A DNA stretch of 64,000 bases from Boesenbergia rotunda (lineage: Eukaryota; Streptophyta; Magnoliopsida; Zingiberales; Zingiberaceae). The stretch is from assembly GCA_024364735.1 (NCBI GenBank), contig JAGFNQ010002315.1:106265-170264 (forward strand), given 5' to 3'. The notes beneath the pieces were generated by a model. That model had not been told where the DNA came from, did not search any database, and saw nothing but the letters and a program-made list of their open reading frames with translations. A program made the translations under genes and the position numbers. Shown in pieces: positions 11,627-26,600 of the stretch (position 1 is the first letter of the stretch; every line of letters starts with the position of its first letter).

Positions 11627-14600
11627 TTATGCCCTGGAAATAATAATCATAATAATAAGAAAAAGAAGATCATGATCAAAAGAGTCATTGCAACTAGAAT
11701 GCTTTCAAGTAGGAAAGATGTAAAATTACCATCCTAACAGTGACTTTAGAGAGGTATTGATTATTACCAATATTTCTTCGGAAGATTAGTATTCTGAATT
11801 GTATTTTCAATATCAAAATAGTTGATTGAATATTTTTGGTTTACATCTTCAAGTGCTTTCAATTGCATGGCCAGTAAAAGTGTCTCATCGACAAGGAAAA
11901 AGTATATCGGCATGGCTTGCAATTCTGAATTATATATAAAGAAAGAATTTGACTAACCTGGTAATGTATGAGTCATCAGTGGTATTAACCATGATCTCAT
12001 GGCCAATGTCAATGAAGGGAGGTGCCTAGGAATTTCAATAGAAGACCAATGTTACTACGCTAAAAAAGTAAATAGATTTGTCGCTGAGTGAAAAATACAA
12101 GAAAATTATAAAGCAACTAAATCGCCATCAATCATAAGAGAGAATAGAGAAGTGATGTAATCAAGCAATTGAAAATGTTTCAGTGCAACGACGTCTTATA
12201 GATAGCAATTAATTGTGCCGAGATTGAACCTGATATGGTCCTCATTTTAAATCCCAAATGTTGTTTGCCAAATTTTAAGAAGGAAAACAGTAAAGAATAA
12301 CAGACACGCATGATACCTCTAAATTCTAACTGAGAACTAAAAATGGTTCCGGGAATAAATGTAAAGCTTTATGGGTCATCAATAATTAAATAGTCTACAA
12401 TTAAGTTGTTTTTCATCAATAAGTTTTTTGGGCAGACGGATTTTAATAGGTGATTTGGAAGTCCAGTGGTGAGCTAAGATACATCAATGTTTAAGTTTTA
12501 CTTCAACATTTGCAATGAATATGCAATAATAAAATGAAGTAATGTCCTAATTGATGGTGTATATTTCTGTTAATCGGACTCAGCATTCCCACTCTATTTG
12601 TACACATGTTGACGTGGCCTGGGGCTATGGTGCAACGGAAGGCTATTAGTCATCATCCCAGTCATTGAGGTTCGATCTCTAGCTACGGCGTATTTTGCAG
12701 AAATTTTTCCTCCAAATGGGACACTGAACTTTTGGACCATACGCCGCAAGTGCTTCCCGATTCACCCTAGCGGTCGATAGGAAAATTTCGTGGGGCCGAG
12801 CCGATCGCCCCATGTTCACCTGTTACCTAGTTCATCATTTCTGTATGTTGATGTGACAAGACAAGTGTACAAGTATGAAATACAAGTCCAAGAATCCGAG
12901 CTCCTCTATTTCCTTACACAAGCAGAGCAAAGAAGGAGAAGTAAAATAGGAAGAAAAGAGGTAGAGGCAGCGGAGACGGTCGAAACGGTATCGTTCCGAT
13001 AAATTACCAAAACTCAATACCACTTGGCACAAACAATGGTCTCATTTCTATGCTTCATCTCCTTCCTTCTTCGACCTCTAATCTATCACCGATATTATGC
13101 ATCGAAACGTCGACGCGATACCGAAATAGTATCGCTCCAACTAAAGACGTAAACTCCAGCTCGAGATTTTGAACCTTGACCACAACACAATTTCAAAATC
13201 TCCTGCTAGTCTATCATTGGAGAGAACTTGAAGGAGAAGTTAGCGCCAATTTAAATCTCTTCTAAGTTCGTGAGTTCAAACTACATTAAGTGCGAAAAGA
13301 TGGGGTAGAGAATACAAAGAGGGAAAAAGTTATGGGTTGGATAATAAGAAGAGGGAAAAGGAAAGAAGGAAGAGGAAGAGGCAACCCTCTCTTACCTTAA
13401 ATTTTTTTTTTTGGGTAGTGGGAATAAAGATGATGTAATACACCTGTTAGATAAGGATTGTTTAGTCCCTATATCTGCATCAAAAATTTCATGTTCCCAG
13501 ATTTCAGAAATCACATACTTGACACCTATATGACTATATCCATATTCATGTTAGATACTTGAGCACAAATCAGAGTAACATTGGTGGATATAATTAAGAT
13601 ATTTACAATTATGGGCGATGAAATAAAAATATATCATATCAAATGATGGAAAGAACAAGTTGAGTGTTGAGTTTCAGAACCTAGGTGCTTAGCCTAGTGC
13701 CTTTGACAGCAAAAAGTGCAAAACTTCCTGGTGCATTACTAGTAAGAATTGAGGTGATAATTTTGGAGTTTTAGTGCCGGTACACTGCTGCTTCCTTGGT
13801 CCTTTGAAATTATAAATAGGAAAGTACAAATTGACAGTAGTTCAAACACAAGGATTGATGGTTCAGATGCTATGGCAATGACTTAACATTGGTTTTAATG
13901 TTAATTTGTTTCACAATAAGCTGTCCTTTGTTCAATATTTTAATCTAGAATTCAGCAACTAGTATCCAGTGATCCACAAATTCGCAACAAGTGCTTTACT
14001 CCATAGAACATTCTTGTACTTGGTTGTTAAAGAATATCTAGTTGTCAGTTAAACATGTCAACTACATTCATGCAACTTGCCAAGTTAAATTGTACTCATC
14101 CAAAGAAAAAAAACGCTCCTTTTCACTTTTACCTATAAAACAAGCAGTCTTGTAAACAATGTTCGTAGAATCGCGATCCTACACAGGATCGATTTGGGGT
14201 CAGGATCGGATCGGTCAGGATCGGATCGTAAAATCGTACGATCCTACCAAAAACCCTTAAAATGAAAGAATATACAATTTTTATTAACACTATAATGATA
14301 ATAATCACGTCAACTCAGAATATTCTATGATTACAAGATGATCAATTAATGTCAACCTATTAGATAATAGACATCTAAAACGTATCATTTAGGAAAAAGA
14401 TATAACATAATATTATTAATCAAAACCTAACTAAAAATAATTAAATAGATATTTAAATAATCTTAAAACCCTTAGGAAAAAGATATAACATAATATTATT
14501 AATCAAAAACTAACTAAAAATAATTAAATAGATGTTTAAATAATCTTAAAACCCTAACACTAACTCTGTAAAAGATAAAAAAATAATAATAAAAAAGACT

Positions 14601-17470
14601 AATAATCTTCTGAGCTTCTGAAAAGACTTTAAATAATATTTTTTGGGATTCAATCTTAAAACTAACCTGTAGATCTTTGAACAAGTTTCAATTTGATATA
14701 TTATAGGTCACGTGGTTCAATCCGAGTCAAAAATTATGACCTCTTGAAGCTTTCACCGATCCTGTTCCGATTCTGCTCCGATTCTGTCCGATCCTATACG
14801 ATTCTGTCCGATTCTGTCCGATCCTACCGATCCTGCTGCGATCCTGCTACGAAAAACGATTCTGCGCGATTCTGGATCGTTTTCTGGCGTAGGATCGTAG
14901 GATCGTACGATCCTACGATCCAGGATCGCGATTCTGCAAACTATGCTTGTAAATATATTTTCATCAGCTCTAAAGTCTATAAAGAAACAGCTTCTATAAT
15001 CCGATACATCTTAAATATAATAATAATTAAGAATTGCATATCAAAGATGCATGAGAGCTATACGAGAATCAAGAACATGATAGAGGTACATAAACTCTTC
15101 AAGTAAAATAACAAACTTACAAGAACTGTAAGGCCATTATCTATTACAACCCTTTTGTACCTGCATTTAAAAGCAATTTAGGAACTTGTAAGACATACAG
15201 AAAGTAAATATATTAAAAGTAAGGAGACACTGATTGCCCAAGAATTTCAATAGTCAATGCCTCAAGTTTTATTATTTCTGACAAAATGGCTCCTGCAGTT
15301 TCAATATTGTCAAAATGACCCTAGAATTTACAAATCTTAGTTTAATCCACACTCTAACGAGGCTTTGTAAAGTATAGGGCTAAAGCCTAAAGGGACTAGG
15401 ATTTGTGACGTGTTGGGTGCAGTATGACAACATTGAACTCTCAAACTTTGTTTCCTGTAAAGAAGGAAACACCTAGAGAAAGAAAAGGGCAGCAAAAAAC
15501 CCTTATAGCAAAAATGGTTGTGAAATATTTTCCATCCGGTCATTTTCGTTGATGGGAGGAAAGCAAGAAATAACAAAACTTTATTTGTCAAAGATACAAC
15601 AATAGCAAACAAACCTTCAACTAAATTGGGTCAGTGATCCTCCTACATCATTAGACTCTATCCCCTACAATACTATTATCTATATTTAAATAAAGCTATC
15701 TTATTTTATCGTTGCTAACTCAGTCTTCTTTATTCTTCCTATTTCTCATTTAATATGTATATTTGTCATAATTTCACATCGCTTAACTGGAGCATTTATT
15801 GGTCATCAAGTATATGTCCATACTTATAAGTTGAGTGTTGTATTAGGTTGCAGTCAACATCAAACATTAATGTTCTATTAATGGATCCATCAAAATATTT
15901 ATTTATTAAAGATAAAAAACATAAATCAAATATAGATTTAAAAAGGATTTTTCTTTTCAAATCTTTTAGGCTCACAGATTTGAGCTTCATTGAATGTCAA
16001 ATTCTGCCCGAGTCGTATAGAAGCAATATAGAGAAAAACTGAGAGAAAACATTTTTGCAGCATTTTCCTCTTCCATCTAGTTTTTCTGCCAAAGGAAATG
16101 GAGGGGAAAGTGCAGCGGGAAAAATTTATCATTTAATTTGGTTTACCTTCCTCATATGAAACACACCCTAAGAGGTATTCTGCAAAACAATAGTAACCAC
16201 ATGTGGACAAAGTGATAATATTGAGACCGTGAGGCGAAATGAAACTTTTGCCTAAAAATAATCCTTTGGAAAAATAGGCTTGAGAGAAGAGAAACATAGA
16301 GTAAACAGAGAAGAGCACATAACAAGTAGTAGTTAGTGAAAATTTATTTCAGAGTGCAAATATAATACTTAATATAACATTGTTCAGTGTATGTGAATTT
16401 TGTTAGGATGTGATGCACAGAAGTATGTTACTAAAATTGTTAGGACAAAATTTTGGACTAAGGCTGCATTTGGTTAGGGGTAATGTAATCCAGTTTATAA
16501 TGTAATTGAGCTTATAATGTAATCCAAATTATATGTTGTTGGCCTTGCAATCCAGATTACAACACTTTTACTAGTTTTTATAATGCAGATTACATTACAT
16601 TACAGTTTTAAAACTGTACCAAACAAAGTAATCAATTTGTAATGTAATCCTGATTACATTACAAGACTGATTACACCTTATCAAACGTAGCCTAAGAGTA
16701 CTATGATTTCATTAAGGTTGAATTTGGGAACCTACCACGTAGTAGACTACAAAACAAAAACTAGAAGAGGTGTGCACAAAGTTATGGACCAAAAGATTTA
16801 TGATATAAGCCTTGAACTTTGAGCTCAAATTTCAAATAAACTTGAAATCGCTTCAAATTCTCCATCACATATTCATGCAGCACTAGTTAATCAAATAGTT
16901 TTGTGCAGCCAAAGCAAGAAAAGGTTCAGAAATAAGATTCAGGTCAGGTTGTTTTATAGAAGCAAGCATAGTTCATTGTTTAACAATCAACGAGAAAGTT
17001 AGGAGACCAAGGACCAATATACATCATGAATCAAATACAAAGGCATGTTCTAATGTATTTAAAAGAAAACAAATAGATAAAGAACTGTTGTCAAATAGTA
17101 GGAGGGAAGATGAAGTTGATTGGACCGTATGCCACAGAAAGCATATGGAGCAGTTCAACGAATAAGAGTTGTCATGTTAAAACCTCAAAATGATGGCAAG
17201 CCATAAAAGGTCAAGAACAACTAGCAATAAAAAAGAGCAGCTTGGTGCACAAAGCTCCCACTAATATAGGGTCCTAGGAAAAGTCAAACGACATTGGATC
17301 TATTGTATGCAACCTTACCCTACATTGTAATAAATTGTTTCCGTGACTCGAACCTGTGACCTTCAAGTCACACGACAACAACTTTACCATGACGCCAAGG
17401 TTCCCCTTCGAAAACTTGCAATAAAGGGTATAAAATCAAAGGTGGCTCATGAATCTAGAGAAGCAACATA

Positions 17471-17545
<75 letters not shown>

Positions 17546-17653
17546 TAGTGTTAGCCTGCACACCCACGATGAGCGCCTCTCACACGTGAAGGCGCCTTTG
17601 CGAGTGAGATGTGGGCGCTCACGGTGGGTGTGCAAGCTAGCAGCACTATATAT

Positions 17654-17691
<38 letters not shown>

Positions 17692-20600
17692 AAACTATTT
17701 CTGTCATTCTGGATTAGCATATTAAAAAAACCAAACTAAAGATTCTGTTTTGCCATCCAACTTACATTACAGTAATCTTAGCCTACTTTACTAATACGAA
17801 GCAGAGAACCTTAAGGCAATTAGTTTCATGTAACTCTAGCTAGATCAACACCCAAACTTAAAGTAATTTTTAAGCCCTTGACCGACATTTATATTCTGTT
17901 TCTCCATCCAACTTACCTTATACTGCATCATAGAATTCTTTGCTAAAATGTAGCAGTGTGCTTCAAGGGCTGGAGGCAATTAGTTTCATTTAATTATAGC
18001 CAGATCAAAAAACCAACTTAAAGTAATTTTAAGCCCTCAACTAACATTTATATACCCTCCCAGCTAGGAATGATTTTCCAATGCTGTTATCCTAGTACTT
18101 ATTGATATGCACAAGAAAAATTAAACACACATATTAACAACCAGTATTGAAGTGATGTAGTATGTTACTTCAATCAGCTCCACTAATTTCTCACCTTTGA
18201 AAATTAATGATTGTTAGTTTATTGGCAGTGGATTTCTTCACTCTTATGAACATGGTGACTTTTCTCCTTCTCCCTTTCTTTGTTCCTGCCTTTTTTTTCT
18301 AATTTTTCTTGTGGTTGTTCGTCCAACTCTTTTTTATCCTCTTTTATATTAATTTCACCTTCCTCATCAACCGAGCTCACAATTCTTTTCTATTACTCCA
18401 AAAATGATAATATAAAAGAGGCAAAGATGCAAAAAAAAAAAAAAAAAACCGAGCATGACAACAAAATAAAAATAATTAAAAATAATGAATTTTCAATCAA
18501 ATAAAGAAAGTCATACTTGTGGCTCAAATATAAATATAACAAACACACGTTGAAAGTTAAAAAAAGCAAACACAAGAACTTTGTATAGAGAAATTCAAGT
18601 TGAGGATGATGGAATAAAAGCTTATGACACATCAGAACAACTTACTGAGGAGAAGCTGTTATCCCTTTAGCATTAGGCTGTGCTTCGACAACTTTGCATT
18701 TTACACGATGAGGAATTGATGCAGACATTAATTTATTATCATAATACTGCAGTGTCACCTCCATGTCTTCTGCTCGTTTGGAGAAGAGAAATAACCAACA
18801 TAAAAAATTATGCATAAATATGCTTATAAGCAGATGAGAAAAAGAAATAGATCCAATAAATTGTACACACAGTTAAAAAGAACCAAATTTACTTACAATC
18901 TAAAGAAATTGAAAAAAAAAATGCATGAATAACAAAACGAAGTGCTTACAAGATAAAAACTAATAAGGAAATAATAACAAGTGATTGTTAAATGCATGCA
19001 GTTATATTCTTCAAATATAGAGATTGGTTCCCAGAAAATAATCATTAACCAAAAAAATCAATTCCTCGCAAAAACTAGATTTTTTTTTCTGAGGAGAAAG
19101 ATAAGAGAATGCTGTTATATCAGTCATAAAAAGTTATAAATTAGCAACCAAACTTGAATGTCTCGCAAACATTATTCTTTAACATTTGTTTTCAGTGTGT
19201 TTTTAATAAGCATATACAGCCTCCCAGAAGAAGCAACACTGTCGATATTAAAAATGAACAGCTCATAACACAATCAAACTCATTTGATGTGCATAATTGA
19301 TATCTGTGCTAAAATAACCTGTTATACAATTGAAGTTTGATGGATGCATAATGGGAATGAACAATCTTTTAAAAGTATAACAAATTATCATCTTCCAATT
19401 TTCTTACAGGCTTAAGTTTTATGGGTAGCACTTACCCAGGATTAAATCAATTCAATCGACAAACTGAATTGAATAAAGTCAAAAACAATTATTTTATTAG
19501 AAGGCTTTGGAACCAAACCGAATTGGAGTTTGAAATCAAACCAATCAGTTCAAATTCATTTGATATAAATAAAACATATGTAAATTCAATAGTAATTTTT
19601 TTCCTACCAATATCTAAAAGATGATAGGCCAAATCTGTGGAAATATTACACAAATAACAAATTATTTAATTATTTAATAATATAAAACTTTATTAGTTTG
19701 GTTCTCTTAGATGCAATTGCTATAAGCCAAATTAAACTGAAATTTTGTATGAATTTTTCTCTATCAAAAGTTAAAATCAACCTAAGTTTGTCCAATTTCA
19801 CAATTAAAGAATCTGAGACCAAACCAGGGAGTCTCGAGGCAAATGTGCAAAAAGTTATAATTATTGTCATTCAAAATTTGTTCACTATACAAATTCTCCT
19901 AGTCATAAAATAAAATGACTCCAGACTCCATCTCCACATGGAGTAACTAGTCTCTCCTTGTTCAAAAACCACGATAGAGTAAGATTTTTTCTAGTATTGC
20001 CATTTGGATAATGGTACCTTAAACCTACTAGCAGTTAAAACAATTGTTCGCAATCCATCTTTAAAATATTAACCATCTCAGTTTCTTTATTTATAGAATG
20101 CGTCTTTGCCATGTGTTTTATTGTTACAAAGCTAAGTGCTAATCTGGAAATATGAAGTTAGCTTAGGAAAGTTTCTCAACAGAGGCAAAACTGTTTACCA
20201 ATTTTGAATGGGCGAGTACAGTCACACTAAACTAGAATAGGAAACATACAATAAATTTTTGCTCCCGAGGGCTCAGATGAAATTAGGAGTAGACAATGAA
20301 GACACTCCGTTTATATAAAAGAAGAAGAAGTTAGGAGGAATAATAAAAGTAAGAGAATGCACTTGCAGGGCATGACAATGTTAATTTGGTTTGTTTTGAT
20401 GATTTTTTTTATTACCTTTAAGATAGGCAGCAGCTTTGCCAAACATTTCTTTCTGCACTTCCACTTGCTCAAATGTGCTCGGCCTAATACATAGAAGTTC
20501 ACAGCTTAAATACAGGTTCATTATTTTTAATAAATAATAATTCTTGAAACAAATGTACAACAACAATGACTCACTCCATAAGCGTTACTAAATTGCCTTC

Positions 20601-23600
20601 TTGATACAAGTATGTGAATGACTTATCCTCAACAAAAACACCTGTGCAACATGAAAAGTGTAGAAACTAATACTAGATGTAGAATTTTGTTCAACATTGT
20701 CAAATTATCAGTTAAGATGAATATTCCCTTTCTATAAACAATAAAAGCAAAAAATGACTTTGCTAAGCTCATAATATGCACATATTGTCAGTGTACTGAT
20801 ATGACTACAAAATTCATTGGTGACATATTTCCACTGCTTCAGACAATATTAGATATCTATAAATGCCAACATTTTATAACAATCTAATTACTATTATTTA
20901 ATTAAAGTAGATAAATATATGATACATCAATCATTTATGATAATAACTTAGATTTAAACAAGAAAATAAGTAATTATTATGTAGCGACAAACTACAACAA
21001 GTTCACCAATAAACTAAAATTGCCTTCTCAACTTAGAAAACAATACCATCTTCAACACAGTTGATCCATACTGATCTAGAACTACCTGCCACCAGTAGAT
21101 GTCCTATATATGGACACTAAGTGTATTAAATGGTTTATACACAGAGCAGGTGCACTTTCCAACTTATTTGGTTAAAATCCCCATAAAAATCAACCAATGA
21201 TGACCATTCTTGATCTGACAATAATTATTAGGCACGCTAAGAAAATGAAATTAAAAGAGTTTTGCACGCCTATAAGCCATATATGCCCAAGTTCTGAAAG
21301 TACTATGCAAGGCATAAGGTGATCAACATTCAACTTCAATCCATAACTTCATATTGGACATTCGCAAAAGACAATAAATATTTTCCTTGATATTTTATAT
21401 TCAGATATCAAGGGGACCATTAAGCCATCCAAATCCTAAATTTTACTGCGGCCAATACCATAACAGTTCTTCCTCCTTTTGAGAGAAAAACTATGAATAG
21501 TAGCATGTGTAGATCAATCCTTGTAGAGAAGACTTATTGAAGGAAACATAGTGACAGGTACAACCTTTTTTTATAGCGCAGAAATAAAGATTCCAAAGGC
21601 CAATTTTTAATTTGGCCTACTTTGAAAAATGACAAGCTTATTTGGAAAATACTGTAAAATCCTTAAACTTTGACAGTCGAAGAGTGAGTGATAAAGACCA
21701 GCCATTCCAATGTTTTTCAATTTCGAATGTTTGGGAAATTGAACCGTCAATTATAAGTCTTTATGAGTTCTTTATGTTTTATATAGTAAAGAGTCCATCT
21801 CATAGCATCAATATGTGTTGCTATATTGCTGGAATACAATATACACAGTGAGTTTTAACAATTTTTCCAGATTGTGTGATGCAATCCCCTACAAATAGGG
21901 GTGGTATACCGCACCGAAAATTTTATAGCATACTGTATACCGTACCAAAATTTCGATATACTGAAACTTTGATATATCAAATTTGCAGTATGGTTAAATT
22001 CCATACCATTCATACCAAAATTATTTGGTATTTTTGATATACCAAAATTATAAAAGAAATATATATATATATTTGCCCAATTGCCCACCGAATTTGTTTG
22101 GTATTTCATATTTCGGTATATACCGAAACCAAAAATATCAAATCTCATACTAATATCGAAAATTTTCAGTGCGGTATAATACCGTACCAAAATTTTTGGT
22201 ATACCGATAGTATTGGTATATGTAGGTATAGTATGTCTGGTATACCAAAATTTTCGATATTTTCCCCACCCTACCTATAATGTGATGCCTAGGATTCCTT
22301 AGGTGTGATGCCTAAGATTGTATAACCTTTCTACACTTTTTTACCCCAGATTTCAAATTCCTACTCTATAAAACCATTAAACAATCTAGCTCTCTCTTTA
22401 AATTCCTATTCCACAATCATATAAACAATCAATCTCTTTTCTTGTGTTGCAAGATGCATGTGTTCCACCACATAGAAGATGCATAAGAGTACTAAATCAA
22501 AAGATCAATAATCATCCACACTGATACGCTGAATGAATAGGAAACATTGAATGCATACCCTCAATTGCCTCATCAGTGCGAAATCTTTCAGTTACTTTGT
22601 TCCCAGTATCAACATCTCGAAGTTCCACCTGTAAAATATTGATGGTTCAAATCAGAATGGAAATAAATCGGTGACAATTATAGATTAATCAGAAAGTTTA
22701 ACAGAGCCAAAGATGATCGAGCTAAAACTGATGAAAGTGTAAATTGGTTAAACTTTTTGTTGGATAAGTATATATATCAAAGCAAGAACAAGGTACAATA
22801 CCCAGAAGATAGGTTACGTCTTGATTTCCTATTTCTATTCACGGTATCAATCAATCCTAAAGTAACAAAAATTTGAAATGGTGCATGAAAGACTAAACCA
22901 CATTAAGTCAAATCATATTCAACCATAATGAACTTAAATTTACTTGTACGTTAGCTTCAAGTGCAAATTTCTTAAGCATCATTCAAAATGGAAAACAGAT
23001 GTTTCAGCATTCTAACAAGATAATACATCTTTGTTTAACCCCGTTTCACTGTCCAATGCAAACATCAAGGAAAACACCAAAAAGGTTAATGAAATCAAAG
23101 ACAATGACACCAGATGTAGCAAAAGTGATATAAAAGTGTTTAACAAGGACAACCAGTGTTAAATACTGAATTTTTTTTCTAAAATCTTTCCGCATCTTAA
23201 AAAATATATATATTTTTTTAAATAAACAATAAATAAGTTGACTGGACAAATGAATTTAATTCGAGCATCAAGTTGAAGTCTAATAGTCTAAGATTTAGAA
23301 CATGAAACATAGGAACTCTATAAAGCAATAGAGATAGTAGATATGATGATTAAGAGAAGAATTAGTATTTTGTGTGTACAAGAGACAAAATGGGTAGGCG
23401 AGAAGGCAAAAATAATAGAGAACGCCGGTTTTAAGTTATGGTACACAGGAAAGAGTAAAACAAGAAACGGTGTAGGTATTTTTGTAGATAGTTCTTTAAA
23501 AGATGAAGTTGTTAGAATAGTTAGAAAGGGGATAGAATTATAGCTCTCAAGATAGTAGTGACAAAAAAAGTTATGAACGTAATTAGCATATATGCACCCC

Positions 23601-26600
23601 AAGTAAACTTAGATGAAGAAACCAAATCAAGATTTTGGGATGACTTAGATGAAATATTACAAAATATTCTGTCAAATAAAATGATTTTAATAGGAGGCAA
23701 TCTAAATGGACATGTCGGAGTGAAAAATGAGAAATATAAAAGGGTACATTGAACTATGGGTTTGGAACAAGAAATGAAGATGGAAAACTATATTAGATTT
23801 TGCGATAGCATATGACCTTATACTAGCTAATACGTTTTTTAAGAAAAAGAAGAACACTTAGTCACATTTAAAAGTGGAAATAATAAATCGCAAATTAACT
23901 TTTTTATGATTAGAAAAAGGGATAGAAAGATTTGTAAAGATTATAAGGTTATTCCTGGAGAAAGCTTAACTACCCAACATAGATTAGAAGTATTGAATAT
24001 ACGTCTTAATCATAATATCAATAGAAGAAAAATATACACGACTCTTAGAATTAAGTGGTGGAAGTTAAAAGATGGGAAGCAAAACCATATAAGGAGAAGA
24101 TAGGAGTACAAGCATTAGGTGAAATATATAGTGACTCTAATACGACATGGGATAAGAAGGTATCAAAATTGAAAATAGTAACCAAGAGTGTACTTGGTGA
24201 GTCAAAGGGACATGCACCGCCAAGTAAAGAATCTTGATGGTGGAATGAGAAAGTACAGAAGAAAGTGAAGGAAAAACAAATAGCTTATAAGGAATTATAT
24301 ATTTGTAAAAACGAGAAAAACTTAAAAAAAATATATGATGGCTAAGAAAGATGCTAAGAAAGCAGTGAATGAAGCAAAAAAATGAAACATTTAAACGATT
24401 ATATCGAAACTTGGATACGAAAGAAGGGGAAAAGACATTTACAGAATAGCTAAAGTGAGGAAGGAAAATAAGAAATATTAGCCAAATAAAATGTATTAAA
24501 GATGAATGCGATAAGGTACTAGTAAATGATGAAGAAATAAACATGCGGTGGAAGATGTATTTTCATCAACTTTTTAATGAAGGTTTTGGTGACCAACTTA
24601 ACTTTGACAATTTATGTAGATCAAATGAGTATAAAAATTTAAATTTTTATCATAGAATTCAAACTTCAGAAGTAGAACAAGCTTTGAAAGGATGCAAAAT
24701 GAAAAAGCCGTGGGACTAGATGATATTCCAATAGAGGTATGGAAGTACTTAGGGAAACAAGGTATTGAATGACTTACAAAAATTATTTAATATAATATTA
24801 AAAACGAAAAAAAAATATCCAATCAATAGAGGGTAAATACTCTAGTTCCTTTATATAAGAATAGTTCCTTTATATAAGAACAAAGGAGCCGTACAAAATT
24901 ATGCTTATTAAACTAATGAGTCATACCATGAAACTTTAAGAAAGAGTAATAGAACAAAAATTAAGGAAGGAGACCACAATGACCGAAAATTAATTTGGGT
25001 TCATTCTTGAAAGGTCAACAATAGAAGTTATACATCTTGACAACTAATTGAAAAGTGTCGGGAGCAAAAGCAAGATTTACACATGGTATTTGTTGACTTA
25101 AAAAAAACTTATGATAGTGTCCCTAAAAAAATTATATGGAGAATTTTATAAAAGAGAGGCGAACTAATCAAAAAGATATGTATGAGGATTCAATGATCAG
25201 AGTGAACTCCTAGCGGATTAACTGAAGCATTCCCAATAAAGATAGGGTTACATCAAGGATCAGCTCTAAGTCCCTATCTTTTTATACTAATCATAGACGA
25301 ATTCACTGGACACATTCAAGATATAGTACGATGATGCATGTTATTTGCAGATGATATTGTTTTAATAGACGAGGCACGTGAAGGAGTAAATGCTAAACTA
25401 GAATCTTGGCAGGAAACAATAAAAGTGAAATGTTTTAGACTTAATAAAGACAGAATATATGAAATTTAAGTTTAGCAATATTATACGTAATTAGACAATT
25501 GTTAAAATAGGAGATAACGAATTATCTGGAACTGAGAGTTTTAAGTATTTAGGATATTTTTACAAAATAATAGAGGGATTGAGAGAGATGTCTTACATAA
25601 AATATAAGCAGAATGGTTGAAATGGAGATTAGCATCAGGTGTTTTATGTGATCGTAAAATACCTCTAAAACTTAAAAGAAAGTTCTACAAAACGGCTGTT
25701 AGACCTGCTATGACGTTGAATGTTAGGCTATGACTAAGGCACATGAGCAGAAGATGAAAGTTACAAAGAGAAGAATGTTAAGAATGTGTGGACATACGAG
25801 GATGGACAGAATAAGGAATGAGAGAATTAGGGAGAAAGTCACAGTTACATATATTGAAGGAAAACTTCGAGAGACATGTTTAAGATGGTATGGACATATA
25901 CTTAGATGACCAATAAATATCCAATTAAGCGATGTAAAATTATGATAAATACGCACATCAAATGAGGGATAGGAAGGCCAAAGAAGACTTGGTTAGCAAC
26001 AATAAAACAAGATAAAATTTATTTAAATATAGATGATGATATAATAGGAGACAGAGTCTAATGGCGTAGAAGGATCCATATAGCCGACCCCACCTAGTGG
26101 AATAAAACTTGGTTGTTGTTGATTGTTGTTATCGAGTTGAAGTCGAATTAGATTCGGATTAAATCTATGGGTAGGCATGGTGATTAGAGTCCCACGGGTT
26201 TGAATTAGAGTCAATTTGGATTTGTTTTGGTTAATTTATGGCCAAACTAAATTTTAAGTGGGAATATCCTAGTTCAAATGAGTTAAGAATTTTTTCAAGG
26301 AGTTATATTCAGTCTCCTCTTTTCCTCTCTCCCCCACACCTCCGCACGCTAACATCACCGATCACTATCTTCTGCCACCGACCCCTCTCCACCTCTCCTC
26401 TCCTCTTCTTTTATCATACCAATACAATTACTAAATATTTCTTTTTTCTCCGTAACCTAGAAAAATGGTTGTATAGGAGGACTCTAAGCCCGTGCCCTTA
26501 TTTTGAATCTGCTACCTTCATGTAAGTGTTGTGAAGCACATAAGTCCTCCAATACCCAACTTGTGCCAACACTTGAAGTTAATAGATGTTCGACTTGAAC

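Noticed and set aside
17333..17412. tRNA-like sequence with A and B boxes
   Set aside because: Head of an Au SINE with target duplications, not a tRNA gene.
17447..17707. 86-codon minus-strand frame
   Set aside because: Mostly alternating Tyr-Ile from a (TA)n tract with a palindromic element inside.
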